Assembly: GCF_023715725.1 (NCBI RefSeq)
Contig: NZ_JAMBOT010000001.1
Location: forward strand, 1,054,001-1,118,000
DNA: 64,000 nucleotides
Source of the DNA: Paenibacillus pasadenensis
Lineage (GTDB): Bacteria > Bacillota > Bacilli > Paenibacillales > Paenibacillaceae
Reading direction: 5' to 3'
Shown here: in pieces, positions 38,023 to 46,726 of the stretch
Position numbering within the stretch: position 1 is the stretch's first letter
How the letters are laid out: each line of letters starts with the position of its first letter
Position numbers and translations under genes: made by a program
The notes under the pieces: model-generated
The model's database searches: none
Seen by the model: the letters and a program-made list of their open reading frames with translations, nothing else
Told to the model about the DNA's origin: nothing

Positions 38023-38340
38023 TTATCGTGCGAACGATGGCCTTCTTTTAGAAACTTTGCCGCTAACGATTTCAATATATTCTACGTCTTCTCCATCCAA
38101 AGAAGGGCCAGTAAAAAACTTAATTTCAGAATGGTTCTGCTGAACCCATCCATTACTTTTCAATGCAGCAGTTACATCTGAAACGACAATTCCCTTGTTT
38201 AACCTTTCGTCAGGCCCATAGCGAGGGACGACTTTTCCACTTAAACTTGCTTTAATTCCGGATCCTTCCTGGTGGATGTAGCTATTGCCACTGGCGGATC
38301 CTGCTGCACGAATGACGCGTTTTAATGGACGTTTATTCAT
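38023..38340 (-). CDS. Unknown 105-residue protein coupled to the TIR-like effector
   Basis: I do not recognise a family. Basic N-terminus (MNKRPLKRVIRAAG), then SGNSYIHQEGSGIKASLSG and a central helix (VVSDVTAALKSNGWV), ending in a short beta-like stretch (VEYIEIVSGKVSKRR). No membrane helix or signal is visible. Its ATG overlaps the effector stop as ATGA, and GGAGG lies nine bases upstream inside that gene, so both proteins should be made together. It may be a sensor, partner or antidote of the effector, or a binding adaptor; none of these is shown by the sequence. Base composition is AT-richer than neighbours, as in its partner. Confidence 0.75.
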   Translation of the reverse strand: MNKRPLKRVIRAAGSASGNSYIHQEGSGIKASLSGKVVPRYGPDERLNKGIVVSDVTAALKSNGWVQQNHSEIKFFTGPSLDGEDVEYIEIVSGKVSKRRPSFAR

Positions 38341-39350
38341 TTCGAATCGCCTCCAACCAAGCTTTGAATTGTCACTAGCAGATCATCATTCTCCTCAACA
38401 ATTCCTTTCAGTTGCTCTGCAGTAAGCTCAATTTTGCCGGAAAAGTGGACAGACAAAACATGTTCTGTTCCTAAAGGATAGCATAGAACATGTACAGCAG
38501 CAATCTCACGCCGGCCAAAAAACGTCCATTCTCCTGTGTTGTATACTCGTAGAACGATGATATGCTCTTCATCCGATTTCTTCTCATTATTAGCTAGTAT
38601 GTGAAAGCTTCTACCTCTTCCCACATTTCCGCCCACTTGTACAAGATCATCGTTTATCCGTTTCCATAGTGCAGCGCCTAATGTTCTGTAACCGCTAGGA
38701 GGTAAAATGGAATTCCGAATAGCTTCGGCATAAGCCGAGTAACGTTGGGTAGAATCTGAAGTGTTAATGTTTCTAATATATTCCCAGAAAAACTGGAGCA
38801 CACTTTCCTTGCGCTGAATGAGTGTTTCACTCTGTGCAATAATTTCATGTCTTTGCTTGAAGAGCCCTTCTTTTGAAACCGATTCCAAAATTTTACCACA
38901 CGATACATCTACAGCTGCGGCTAGCCTCTCATGATCAGTATATCTCAGCAATGTTAGACCTTGAAGGTCTGAAGGGAGATGGAAGGATGCTGGTTCAGCC
39001 CCTGTTACTTCGGGAAGAGATTTCTGAGTCGGAATCAGACAAAATACCCTATTTCTTCCTAGTCTTCCCCAAAACAACCCCATTTCAAATAAGGTATTAT
39101 CTCGAGTAACAAAAAATAATTCGTTCCGAATTGATGCAATATCCTCTGCAGCAAAAATGAAAACACCAAAATCATTTCCATCAAGTTCTCTTTCCAATGA
39201 TTCCATAGAATAATCATTTGCCCTAAAAGATCCTGCATACCATGGATTAACTTCCATAAACATTTCTAGTTGTTCGCAAACAGCGCGAGCATAAGGAATA
39301 GCTTCACGAGAGCTCCCGATGAATACCCTAGACTTGCGAATTAATTTCAT
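38337..39350 (-). CDS. TIR-like (CAP12/Pycsar-effector type) protein with an unknown C-terminal domain
   Basis: 337 residues from ATG 39350, eight bases after AAAGGGG; an in-frame ATG at 39449 starts inside the spoVID terminator region. Residues ~5-140 match the TIR-like nucleotide-binding family (PF10137): RVFIGSSREAIPYARAV, DFGVFIFAAED, then R83-DNT-LFE89-MGLFWGRLGRNRVF, and HLPSDLQGLTLLRY. E89 is the expected catalytic Glu of the NAD-cleaving site. Residues ~150-337 hold no SAVED or CD-NTase signature and no STING motif that I can recognise; they begin with a helical part (ESVLQFFWEYIRNI) and end in a beta-rich part (EHIIVLRVYNTGEWTFFG, HVLSVHFSGKIEL). TIR-like NADases in CBASS, Pycsar and Thoeris kill or arrest infected cells. 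No cyclase gene is adjacent. The low GC suggests acquisition. Confidence 0.85.
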   Translation of the reverse strand: MKLIRKSRVFIGSSREAIPYARAVCEQLEMFMEVNPWYAGSFRANDYSMESLERELDGNDFGVFIFAAEDIASIRNELFFVTRDNTLFEMGLFWGRLGRNRVFCLIPTQKSLPEVTGAEPASFHLPSDLQGLTLLRYTDHERLAAAVDVSCGKILESVSKEGLFKQRHEIIAQSETLIQRKESVLQFFWEYIRNINTSDSTQRYSAYAEAIRNSILPPSGYRTLGAALWKRINDDLVQVGGNVGRGRSFHILANNEKKSDEEHIIVLRVYNTGEWTFFGRREIAAVHVLCYPLGTEHVLSVHFSGKIELTAEQLKGIVEENDDLLVTIQSLVGGDSK

Positions 39351-39390
39351 AAGCCTATCCCCTTTGAAAAAATCCATCACTGTAATTACC

Positions 39391-39414
39391 AGTATACAGT
39401 TACCCTGCTTTTTA
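39391..39414 (-). promoter_or_regulatory. Possible promoter of the TIR-like unit
   Basis: -10 TATACT (39391-39396) in an AT-rich stretch 40 bases before the ATG; the -35 is only a weak TTCCTT-like hexamer about 17 bases upstream. Confidence 0.4.
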
Positions 39415-39453
39415 AGGAAAGTTTTAACATATAAATTGTATATGAGCAAAACA

Positions 39454-39487
39454 GAAAAAAACGCCCCTCCGGCTTAGCCGGGGGACG
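39454..39487 (-). terminator. Intrinsic terminator of spoVID
   Basis: GC stem with arms 39463-39473 and 39477-39487 and seven T on the minus strand. The ~100 bases between it and the spoVID stop are GC-rich with a possible small hairpin (GCCTC/GAGGC) and no ORF. Confidence 0.88.
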
Positions 39488-39590
39488 CGTATGAATTCAG
39501 CCGGGCCTGGGACAGCAGGCGCCTGGGTATTGCCGTATGGCGTTGCCTCAGAGGTCCGAGGCCGCCCTCTCAACCTGGGAATCCCTCTAA

Positions 39591-41321
39591 TCAAGGGATA
39601 TAGAGCACCTGGCCTTCGGAGACACTTCCGTCGGCTAAGCGGTTGTGAAGAGCGATTTCTCTCGCTTGAAGCTGATAGCGGTCCGCTATGAGCTCAAGTG
39701 TTTCTTCCCGCTGTACGATGCACATTTTCACTTTGCGGAAAGCACTCTCATCGCTGGCTCTGGACAGAAAGAGAGACTGCCATTCAACCTCTTCCGCAGG
39801 AACCGCAGCGGACGCCTCCTGCTGCTGCTGGCGGTTTCGCTCAGCTGCCTGGCGCTGCTCCTGCTCGCGGCGGCTTCTGCCGATCAGCGATGTTATTCCG
39901 TCGCCTGCTTCCTGCTGAGGCGGGGCCGGGCTGCGCTTGGCGCCGACGGCGATGCGAAGCTCCTGGCGCTCCGGCTCCTGAGGCTGCTCCGCCGCAAATG
40001 CCGAGGCGTAGGCGGATTGGCCGGAAGATTCCGGCTGATCAGCGGAACCGGTCGCATTCGCCGCAGCCTCGGCTGAAGCCTCTCTTGCGCCGCTGGCGGC
40101 CGGCTCATCAGCCGACGGACGGTCGTTAGCCGCAGGCTCCTCGGAAGCCGGCTCGGCTGCTTCAGCCGCAGGCTCCGGTTCCTGCGTGCCCTGCGGCCTT
40201 CCGTACAGCACCGCCGCCGGCTCGGCTTCCTCTTGCCCGGCATTTGAGCTGCTGGCTGAGGAAGAGAGACTGCTATAAGCGCTGAATGACGCCCAGGATA
40301 CCGGCTTTTCGCTGTACGCTTCCGGCTGGTTATCCGGCGGCTGCTCAAAAGATTGGCGCTGCTGCTCAAATTCAGCAGCCGGCTCGGCTTCCTCCTGCTG
40401 CGTGAATTCATCCTGTTCCTCTTCCTCTTCCTGACGCTGAAGAGCAATCCAGTCCGGCTGATCCGTTTGCTGGCGCTGATATTCCGGTTCCGGCGGCTGT
40501 TCATCCTGACGCGGCAGCCCAGGCCACTGATCAAAGGAGGGCTGCTGATACTGCTGCGCGTCCGCCGACTGAAGCGGCGCCAAATAGGTTGGCGGTCCGG
40601 CCGGGAAATCGTCTTGGGCGCGCGGCGTGCCAAGCTGCGTCCAGCCTGCAGCATACTGATACGGCTCGTTTAGCGCAGCCTCCATCGGATCAACGTTATC
40701 TTCATACTCTGATGAAGAGGCTGGCCGGTAGTCTTGCTCTGCCGCCGTTTCTTCCTCATCCTCGCTGCCGGAGACATTCGGATAAGCCGCTTCAGTCCCC
40801 GCGTAAGCTGCTTGCTGCGGCTGCTCCTCTTCTTCCTGCTCTAGCTCCAAGTAGCGGAACGAGGATATGTCTCCCGTAGGCTGCGGCTGAGCTTCCGGGC
40901 GGTGAACGGCCGTAAACGGCTCCTCCTGCCACCCGGCCTGCTCCTCGGCGGCAGGCTCAACGCGAAATCCTGTTAACGATAATACCCCGGTAATATTAAG
41001 CGTTCGGGAGGAAAGCAGGTCGACATCAAAGTTGTCGATCTCCACCGAAATATCCTCCAGACTTTCGATGCGGTTCATCGGAAGCGTAATTTCTACCGGA
41101 ATCCCATGCTCCATCGTCTGCACGTTATCCGCACGATCCGCCGTCCGATATACGCCGCTCAGCTGCAGCTGGCCCCGCAAAATCGCCTGTTCTCCCTGCT
41201 GAATGACCTGGATGCGGGGAACGAGCTCGATTTCTTCCAGCTCTTCAATTGCCGCGACTTCCTCCGGCAAATGCACGCGCTCGTAGACGTCAAAGCGCAG
41301 CCCTTGCGATTGTCCGCTCAC
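39591..41321 (-). CDS. spoVID: SpoVID, spore coat encasement protein
   Basis: Needed for coat spreading around the forespore; binds SafA and SpoIVA in B. subtilis. 576 residues from GTG 41321, six bases after AAGGGAGGC; the frame from TTG 41357 lacks a ribosome site. The N-terminal ~135 residues are the SpoVID domain (LRFDVYERVHLPEEVAAIEE, VELPMN-like ITLPMNRI). The middle is an acidic, Gln/Glu/Pro/Ala-rich low-complexity region of about 370 residues. The C-terminal ~50 residues are a LysM domain (CIVQREETLELIADRYQLQA). SafA, its LysM-bearing partner, is at 8.5-10.4 kb. Confidence 0.92.
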   Translation of the reverse strand: MSGQSQGLRFDVYERVHLPEEVAAIEELEEIELVPRIQVIQQGEQAILRGQLQLSGVYRTADRADNVQTMEHGIPVEITLPMNRIESLEDISVEIDNFDVDLLSSRTLNITGVLSLTGFRVEPAAEEQAGWQEEPFTAVHRPEAQPQPTGDISSFRYLELEQEEEEQPQQAAYAGTEAAYPNVSGSEDEEETAAEQDYRPASSSEYEDNVDPMEAALNEPYQYAAGWTQLGTPRAQDDFPAGPPTYLAPLQSADAQQYQQPSFDQWPGLPRQDEQPPEPEYQRQQTDQPDWIALQRQEEEEEQDEFTQQEEAEPAAEFEQQRQSFEQPPDNQPEAYSEKPVSWASFSAYSSLSSSASSSNAGQEEAEPAAVLYGRPQGTQEPEPAAEAAEPASEEPAANDRPSADEPAASGAREASAEAAANATGSADQPESSGQSAYASAFAAEQPQEPERQELRIAVGAKRSPAPPQQEAGDGITSLIGRSRREQEQRQAAERNRQQQQEASAAVPAEEVEWQSLFLSRASDESAFRKVKMCIVQREETLELIADRYQLQAREIALHNRLADGSVSEGQVLYIP

Positions 41322-41365
41322 GCTAAAGCCTCCCTTCCCTTGCTGATGCTTGGGCAAATACGATT

Positions 41366-41393
41366 ACTCCCTACCATCTATATGGCAGGGAGT
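41366..41393. repeat. Large inverted repeat overlapping the spoVID promoter
   Basis: Arms of 12 bases with one G-T type mismatch (41366-41377 and 41382-41393), four-base centre, no T-run. It covers the predicted sigma-E -10 and could be an operator or a hairpin at the transcript start. Confidence 0.6.
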
Positions 41394-41406
41394 CCGGCAG
41401 CATGAC
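41377..41406 (-). promoter_or_regulatory. Candidate sigma-E promoter of spoVID
   Basis: -35-like GTCATGCT (41399-41406) and -10-like CATATAGA (41377-41384), 14 bases apart, about 55 bases before the GTG. spoVID is sigma-E dependent in B. subtilis. Confidence 0.45.
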
Positions 41407-41471
41407 TACTTTGCGGGAAGAGCTTTCTTTAGCGGCGGGCGGCAGCGCTCTAACACCCCATCCCGAAAAAG

Positions 41472-41522
41472 CAAAAAAGAGCAGAACCGCCAGGCAAATG
41501 TTCGCCTGTCGGATCTGCTCTG
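41472..41522 (-). terminator. Intrinsic terminator of hemB-hemL-rluA
   Basis: Long hairpin (41478-41494 with 41505-41521, two mismatches) followed by TTTTTTG on the minus strand. Confidence 0.93.
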
Positions 41523-41551
41523 CAAAATACTTGTCCCAGTACTGATTTATA

Positions 41552-42670
41552 TTAAATCGGGCTGCCGCCGAGACGCTCCAGCAATCGGCTGAAGTCGGGC
41601 GGAAGCGGGCAATCGACGCTCATCATCGTTCCGGTCCACGGATGACAGAACTCCAGCTTCCGGCCATGCAGCGCCTGCCGCTGCAGCAGCTGCACCGAGC
41701 CGCCGTACAGCGCGTCTCCAATGAGCGGATGGCCGGCATGGCTCATATGAACCCGGATCTGGTGGGTACGCCCGGTCTCAAGCGTGAGCTCGACCAGCGC
41801 AGACTGCGGCCATGCTTCCATCACCTTATAACGGGTGACGGCATGGTCTCCGCCGGGCGATACGCGCCGCCTTGCCGCATGATGCCGGTCGCGGCCGATC
41901 GGAGCATCTATGACGCCGGAGCTCGGTCGCGGTACGCCGTGCACGGCCGCCCAGTAAATACGGCCGATGTTTTTATCACGCATCGCTGCGTCCAGCAGCT
42001 GCTGGGCCAGATCGTTTTTGGCATATAACACAGGTCCCGACGTCTCATCGTCCAGCCGGTGAATATGCCGCACAGGCAGCGGATCGTCCGCCGCAACACA
42101 GCGGCATGCCGCCGCCTCGTCGAGCGTCGCCGGCGCGGCAAGCTGCGCGCTGCCTGCAGCCTGGGCTGCAGCTGCTGGGCCTCGCCGTTCCTGCGCAGAT
42201 TCGCGCCGCTTTCCTGCCTCGGCTCCGCTCCTGGCAGGGCCGGCCGGAGCCCCGCTGCCGTGCACCGCCATTCCGGCCGGTTTATTCAATACGAGGCACC
42301 AGTCGTCCTCGTACAGCGTCTCCGGCCACTCCGCGGCATAACCGCCGCCGCTTGCCGCCAACAGCGTCCGCGCGCGGCGAAGCAGCGGATCGGCGGCTGA
42401 ATCCGCCGCCGGAAAAGCCCTCAGCTGCAGTGCGGGCTGCTCTTCCTGCCCGTCGCTCCAGCGAATGCCTCCGGTGGATAACAGCGCGCCAAGCCATTTT
42501 GCCGGCCATAATCCAAGCTCCATCAGCTCCAGCCGCACCCCATGCGGATGCAGGCCATGCTTCAGGCGGCTGCTCTCGCGGGCGGCTCCTTTGTCATCCA
42601 GAAGGAGCGGCACAACGAGCCATTCCCCGCGCCGAAACGCCGTTTTAAGGTCAAGTCCGCTGCCTTCCAT
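41552..42670 (-). CDS. RluA-family pseudouridine synthase
   Basis: Isomerises uridines in rRNA or tRNA; the target is not deducible. 372 residues from ATG 42670, with GGAG six bases upstream; TTG 42682 is a poorer start. The catalytic motif IHRLDDETSGPVLYAKN carries the Asp (HRLD), with GRTHQIRVHMSHAGHPLIGD and an LVLNKPAGMAVHG segment. About 50 Ala/Gly/Arg-rich residues are inserted between the KPAGM and HRLD motifs. It begins 12 bases after the hemL stop, as the last gene of the hemB-hemL unit. Confidence 0.92.
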   Translation of the reverse strand: MEGSGLDLKTAFRRGEWLVVPLLLDDKGAARESSRLKHGLHPHGVRLELMELGLWPAKWLGALLSTGGIRWSDGQEEQPALQLRAFPAADSAADPLLRRARTLLAASGGGYAAEWPETLYEDDWCLVLNKPAGMAVHGSGAPAGPARSGAEAGKRRESAQERRGPAAAAQAAGSAQLAAPATLDEAAACRCVAADDPLPVRHIHRLDDETSGPVLYAKNDLAQQLLDAAMRDKNIGRIYWAAVHGVPRPSSGVIDAPIGRDRHHAARRRVSPGGDHAVTRYKVMEAWPQSALVELTLETGRTHQIRVHMSHAGHPLIGDALYGGSVQLLQRQALHGRKLEFCHPWTGTMMSVDCPLPPDFSRLLERLGGSPI

Positions 42671-42684
42671 ACGCTTCTCCAACG

Positions 42685-44010
42685 TTATAAACGGCGCAGC
42701 GCTTCACGATTCGCTTCAATCGTGCGGTCGATCAGCTCCGGCGTATGCGAAGTGGAGACGAACATGCCCTCGTACTGCGAAGGAGCAATGCTCACCCCAA
42801 GTTCAAGCATGGAGCTGAAGTAACTGCGGAAGCGGCCTAAATCGCTGGCTTGAGCCGTTTCAAAGTTAATGACATGCTGCTCGTTGAAAAACGGGCATAC
42901 CATGGAGCCGACACGGTTGATCGTAACCGGAACGCCTGTTTCGCGCGCATTGTCCTCAAAGCCAGCCTGCAGCCGCACCGACAGCCGCTCCAGCAGCTCG
43001 TACGCCTCCGGCGTCATCAGGCTGAGCGTTGTATATCCCGCAGCCATCGCCAGCGGATTGCCCGACAGCGTGCCCGCCTGATAGATTGGTCCGGCAGGAG
43101 CCATGCGCTCCATAATGTCGCGGCGTCCGCCGTAAGCGCCAACCGGCAGGCCTCCGCCGATGACTTTGCCAAGACAGGTCAGATCCGGCGTAATGCCGTA
43201 CAGCCCTTGCGCACAGTTATAGTGAACGCGGAAGCCGGTCATAACCTCGTCGAAAATAAGCAGGCTGCCGAACTGCGTCGTTACGTCGCGCAGCCCTTGC
43301 AGGAAACCCGGCAGCGGCGGCACAACGCCCATATTGCCCGCAACCGGTTCAACAATGATACAAGCAATCTGCTCTCCGAATTTCTCAAACGCCAGCTTGA
43401 CCGATTCCAAGTCGTTGTACGGGACCGTAATAGTATGCGAAGCGACCGTTTCCGGCACGCCGGGACTGTCCGGAAGGCCCAGCGTTGCAACGCCGGAGCC
43501 GGCTTTGATGAGCAGGCTGTCGGCATGTCCATGGTAAGAGCCTTCGAATTTTAAAATCTTGCTTCTGCCCGTGTATCCGCGCGCAAGACGCAGTGCGCTC
43601 ATCGTCGCTTCCGTGCCGCTATTGACCATTCGCACGATATCGCAGGATGGCACGCGCTCGCATACAAGCTTGGCCATTTCCGTTTCCAGCAGCGTCGGAG
43701 CGCCGAAGCTGGTGCCTTTTTCAGCCGTACGTTTGATGGCTTCGACAACCTTGGGATGGGCATGGCCCACAATGAGCGGCCCCCATGAGCCGATGTAATC
43801 GATGTATTGATTTCCATCAATGTCATGTACAATCGGTCCCTCGCCGCGCTCCATGTACGCCGGAGTCAGTCCGACGGATTTGAAGGCGCGAACAGGGCTG
43901 TTGACGCCGCCGGGAATATACTGCTTGGCCTCTTCAAAGGCGGAGCTGGACTTAGTATCGTCCTTCCGTCCAAAAGCCCCCATGTTTGTCTTTTCCGTAA
44001 ACTCGCTCAT
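42685..44010 (-). CDS. hemL: Glutamate-1-semialdehyde 2,1-aminomutase
   Basis: PLP enzyme producing 5-aminolevulinate from glutamate-1-semialdehyde (C5 pathway). 441 residues from ATG 44010 ([11 protein letters not shown]), ten bases after AAGGGAGG; the longer frame overlaps hemB. Key marks are [61 protein letters not shown] and [16 protein letters not shown] with the PLP Lys. Starts five bases after hemB. Confidence 0.98.
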   Translation of the reverse strand: MSEFTEKTNMGAFGRKDDTKSSSAFEEAKQYIPGGVNSPVRAFKSVGLTPAYMERGEGPIVHDIDGNQYIDYIGSWGPLIVGHAHPKVVEAIKRTAEKGTSFGAPTLLETEMAKLVCERVPSCDIVRMVNSGTEATMSALRLARGYTGRSKILKFEGSYHGHADSLLIKAGSGVATLGLPDSPGVPETVASHTITVPYNDLESVKLAFEKFGEQIACIIVEPVAGNMGVVPPLPGFLQGLRDVTTQFGSLLIFDEVMTGFRVHYNCAQGLYGITPDLTCLGKVIGGGLPVGAYGGRRDIMERMAPAGPIYQAGTLSGNPLAMAAGYTTLSLMTPEAYELLERLSVRLQAGFEDNARETGVPVTINRVGSMVCPFFNEQHVINFETAQASDLGRFRSYFSSMLELGVSIAPSQYEGMFVSTSHTPELIDRTIEANREALRRL

Positions 44011-44015
44011 CAGCC

Positions 44016-45011
44016 TTAAACCTCCCTTAGCCACCGCGCCGCATCCTTGGCGTGGTACGTAATGATCAGATCCGCTCCAGCGCGTTTCATGCCAAGCAGC
44101 GTTTCCAGCACGATTTTTTGCTCGTCGACCCAACCGTTGGCAGCCGCCGCCTTAACCATCGCATACTCGCCGCTGACGTTGTAAGCGACCAGCGGCAGAT
44201 CGAAGTTTTCCTTCAATGCGCGCACAACATCCAGGTAAGCTAGAGCCGGCTTGACCATGAGCATGTCCGCGCCTTCGGCTACGTCCGTATCCGCCTCGCG
44301 CAGTGCTTCGCGGAAGTTGGCCGGGTCCATCTGATACGATTTGCGGTCACCGTACTGCGGCGCGGAATGAGCAGCCTCGCGGAACGGTCCGTAGTAAGCG
44401 GAGGCGTATTTGACGGAGTAGGACAGAATCGGAATATCATGAAAGCCGGCTTCATCCAGTCCGGCTCGGATGGCTCCAACAAAGCCGTCCATCATATTGG
44501 ACGGAGCGATAACATCGGCACCAGCTTCCGCTTGGGACACGGCTGTACGGATGAGCAGCTCCAACGAAGGGTCATTGTCGACCTCAGCATCGCCGGTCTG
44601 TTCGTTTTGGCGCACGATGCCGCAGTGTCCGTGATCGGTGAATTGGCACAGGCAAGTATCGGCCATAACGATCAGCTCCGGCGCCCACTCCTTTATTTTG
44701 CGGGTAGCTTGCTGCACAATACCGCTGCTGTCATAGGCTGAGGTGCCTGTTTCATCCTTATGCTCGGGAATGCCAAACAGCATGATCGATGGAATTCCGA
44801 GTGACACGATATCGCGAATTTCCGCCTCCAGACGGTCCAGCGAGTAACGGAAAACGCCCGGCATGGAGGAAATTTCCTCCTCTTTATTTGCTCCGTGAAT
44901 GACATATACCGGATAGATGAAGTCGTTGGCCGACAAAACCGTTTCGCGCACCATGGAACGCAGCACCGAAGTACGGCGCAGACGGCGGTGCCTTACGAGT
45001 GGGAAAGTCAT
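44016..45011 (-). CDS. hemB: Delta-aminolevulinic acid dehydratase (porphobilinogen synthase)
   Basis: Condenses two ALA into porphobilinogen. 331 residues from ATG 45011, eight bases after AAGGAGG; the frame from 45050 covers the ribosome site. Zinc-type cysteines [14 protein letters not shown] and the Schiff-base lysines in [16 protein letters not shown] and [15 protein letters not shown] are visible. A strong terminator separates it from cobA-hemD, so hemB-hemL-rluA is likely a second hem transcript. Confidence 0.98.
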   Translation of the reverse strand: MTFPLVRHRRLRRTSVLRSMVRETVLSANDFIYPVYVIHGANKEEEISSMPGVFRYSLDRLEAEIRDIVSLGIPSIMLFGIPEHKDETGTSAYDSSGIVQQATRKIKEWAPELIVMADTCLCQFTDHGHCGIVRQNEQTGDAEVDNDPSLELLIRTAVSQAEAGADVIAPSNMMDGFVGAIRAGLDEAGFHDIPILSYSVKYASAYYGPFREAAHSAPQYGDRKSYQMDPANFREALREADTDVAEGADMLMVKPALAYLDVVRALKENFDLPLVAYNVSGEYAMVKAAAANGWVDEQKIVLETLLGMKRAGADLIITYHAKDAARWLREV

Positions 45012-45114
45012 ACATACAGCCTCCTTAAAATAAATCGCGTTAGCATTCATACATAAGCTTACGGCGGCATTTATTCAGCAAAATGCGCACTCAGGCCGCA
45101 AAACCGCAGTGCTC

Positions 45115-45145
45115 AAAAAAGGCGGCGGCAGCATGCCGCCGCCTT
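45115..45145 (-). terminator. Intrinsic terminator between cobA/hemD and hemB
   Basis: Perfect 13-base GC-rich stem (45118-45130 with 45133-45145) followed by six T on the minus strand. Confidence 0.93.
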
Positions 45146-45162
45146 TCCCGCGGACTCAATCG

Positions 45163-46725
45163 TTAATGATCCTGCTGCTCCAAACGGCGCCCAGCCATCC
45201 GCAGCGCAAGCGAAGCGGCCAGCGACTCCATCGTCGCCTCTTCCGGCTGCACGGTCGGTTCTAACCCCGCCTCGCGGGCGGTTTGCGCCGTTATCGGGCC
45301 GATTACGGCAATTTCACAGCCGGCCAGCAGCTTTTGCGGATCGGTTTCACCAGCGCGGCGAAGCATTTCCAGCAGATTGGTTACCGTCGAGGAGCTCGTA
45401 AACGTAACCGCCTGCACCCGGCCTTCGCGCAGGCACTCTAGAGCATAATCGTCCTGCTCTTCAGGCAGCAGCGTGTCATATAACGTCAGCGCGTCCGTTT
45501 GCAGTCCGCGCCGCTCCAAATCCCGCTGCAGCGTGCCGCGGGCGAGCGCGCCTTTTACGAACAGAGCCTTCTGTCCGGGCTGCAGCAGATGATCCAGATG
45601 ATCCAGCATTCCTTCCGCTTGAAAAGATCCCGGCAGCGCCTCGACCTGCAGCCCCTTCTCTTGCAGCGCTTGACGCGTCTTGGGGCCAACGGCTGCAATA
45701 CGGGCTTGATGGAATTTGCGGATATCGCCGCCGGCTTCCGTCAGACGCCGGAAAAAATGCTCTACGCCGTTGACGCTCGTGAAAAACATCCACTGATATC
45801 CGCCAGCCTGCTCGAGAGCCGCTTGAAAAGACTCATCGACTTCCGCTCCAGACAAAACAACCGTCTCGATGACCGGAAATTCGCAGGGCTCTCCGCCCAT
45901 CTCTTCTATGAGATCGGACAGCGTACCGGCCTGATCGCGGGAACGGGTGACGAGCACACGGCAGCCGAACAGCGGCTTGCGCTCATACCACTGCAGCGTT
46001 TCACGCTGTTTAACAACCTCACCGACAACGATAACGGCCGGCGGCTTAAAACCAGCAGCCTCCACTTTGTCCGCAATATCCCCGAGCGTGCCGGTCAGCG
46101 TCCGCTGCTCCGGCCTCGTTCCCCAGCGGACGAGCGCTACAGGAGTTCCTGGGTCGCGGCCGTGTTTAATCAATTGTTCGCTGATATAACTGATTTTGGC
46201 AACGCCCATCAAAAACACAAGAGTTCCCGTAGCATTCGTAACCTTGTCCCAGTAAATGCTCTGATCCAGCTTATCCGGGCTCTCATGACCGGTTATAACG
46301 GAAAAGGATGAGGCATGATCGCGGTGTGTTACCGGCATGCCGGCATAGGCAGGCACGGCAATGGCCGATGTAATTCCCGGCACAATTTCGAATGGAATGC
46401 CATGCTCGGCAAGCAGCCCGGCCTCCTCTCCGACACGGCCAAAAATCGTCGGATCGCCGCCCTTTAGACGGGTGACAATTTTGCCCTGCAAAGCAAGATC
46501 AACCAGCAGCTGGTTGATCTCCTCCTGCTTCATCGTATGGCGGTCAGGCAGTTTGCCGACGTAGATCTTTTCGGCGCCCGGCTTCAGCTTGCGCAGCAGC
46601 CTTGGACTTGCCAGACGGTCATATACAACAACGTCGCTGCGGGAAAGCAGTTCCATTCCCCGCACCGTAATAAGCTTGGGGTCTCCCGGCCCCGCGCCGA
46701 CCAAATAAACGATCCCCTTTGACAT
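45163..46725 (-). CDS. cobA-hemD: Fused uroporphyrinogen-III C-methyltransferase and uroporphyrinogen-III synthase
   Basis: 520 residues. Residues ~1-245 are SUMT/CobA, which makes precorrin-2 for siroheme and cobalamin: VGAGPGDPKLITVRGMELL, VTRLKGGDPTIFGRVGEE and YAGMPVTHRD are signature motifs. Residues ~255-515 are HemD, which cyclises hydroxymethylbilane (LVTRSRDQAGTLSDLIEEM, VTFTSSSTVTNLLEML, EIAVIGPITAQTAREAGL). Fusion places the heme/siroheme branch point in one polypeptide, as in other Paenibacillus. One base separates it from hemC. Confidence 0.96.
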   Translation of the reverse strand: MSKGIVYLVGAGPGDPKLITVRGMELLSRSDVVVYDRLASPRLLRKLKPGAEKIYVGKLPDRHTMKQEEINQLLVDLALQGKIVTRLKGGDPTIFGRVGEEAGLLAEHGIPFEIVPGITSAIAVPAYAGMPVTHRDHASSFSVITGHESPDKLDQSIYWDKVTNATGTLVFLMGVAKISYISEQLIKHGRDPGTPVALVRWGTRPEQRTLTGTLGDIADKVEAAGFKPPAVIVVGEVVKQRETLQWYERKPLFGCRVLVTRSRDQAGTLSDLIEEMGGEPCEFPVIETVVLSGAEVDESFQAALEQAGGYQWMFFTSVNGVEHFFRRLTEAGGDIRKFHQARIAAVGPKTRQALQEKGLQVEALPGSFQAEGMLDHLDHLLQPGQKALFVKGALARGTLQRDLERRGLQTDALTLYDTLLPEEQDDYALECLREGRVQAVTFTSSSTVTNLLEMLRRAGETDPQKLLAGCEIAVIGPITAQTAREAGLEPTVQPEEATMESLAASLALRMAGRRLEQQDH

Positions 46726-46726
46726 G

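Noticed and set aside
38337..39350. Reading the TIR-like gene as part of a full CBASS operon
   Set aside because: No CD-NTase, Cap2/Cap3 or SAVED gene is adjacent; the neighbours are spoVID and the valS T-box.
38023..39350. Classic toxin-antitoxin pair
   Set aside because: The small gene follows the larger one, lacks a DNA-binding motif and the larger protein is not a known TA toxin; possible but not supported.
45012..45114. Riboswitch in front of hemB
   Set aside because: Only about 100 bases separate the terminator from the ribosome site and I see no conserved core motif.
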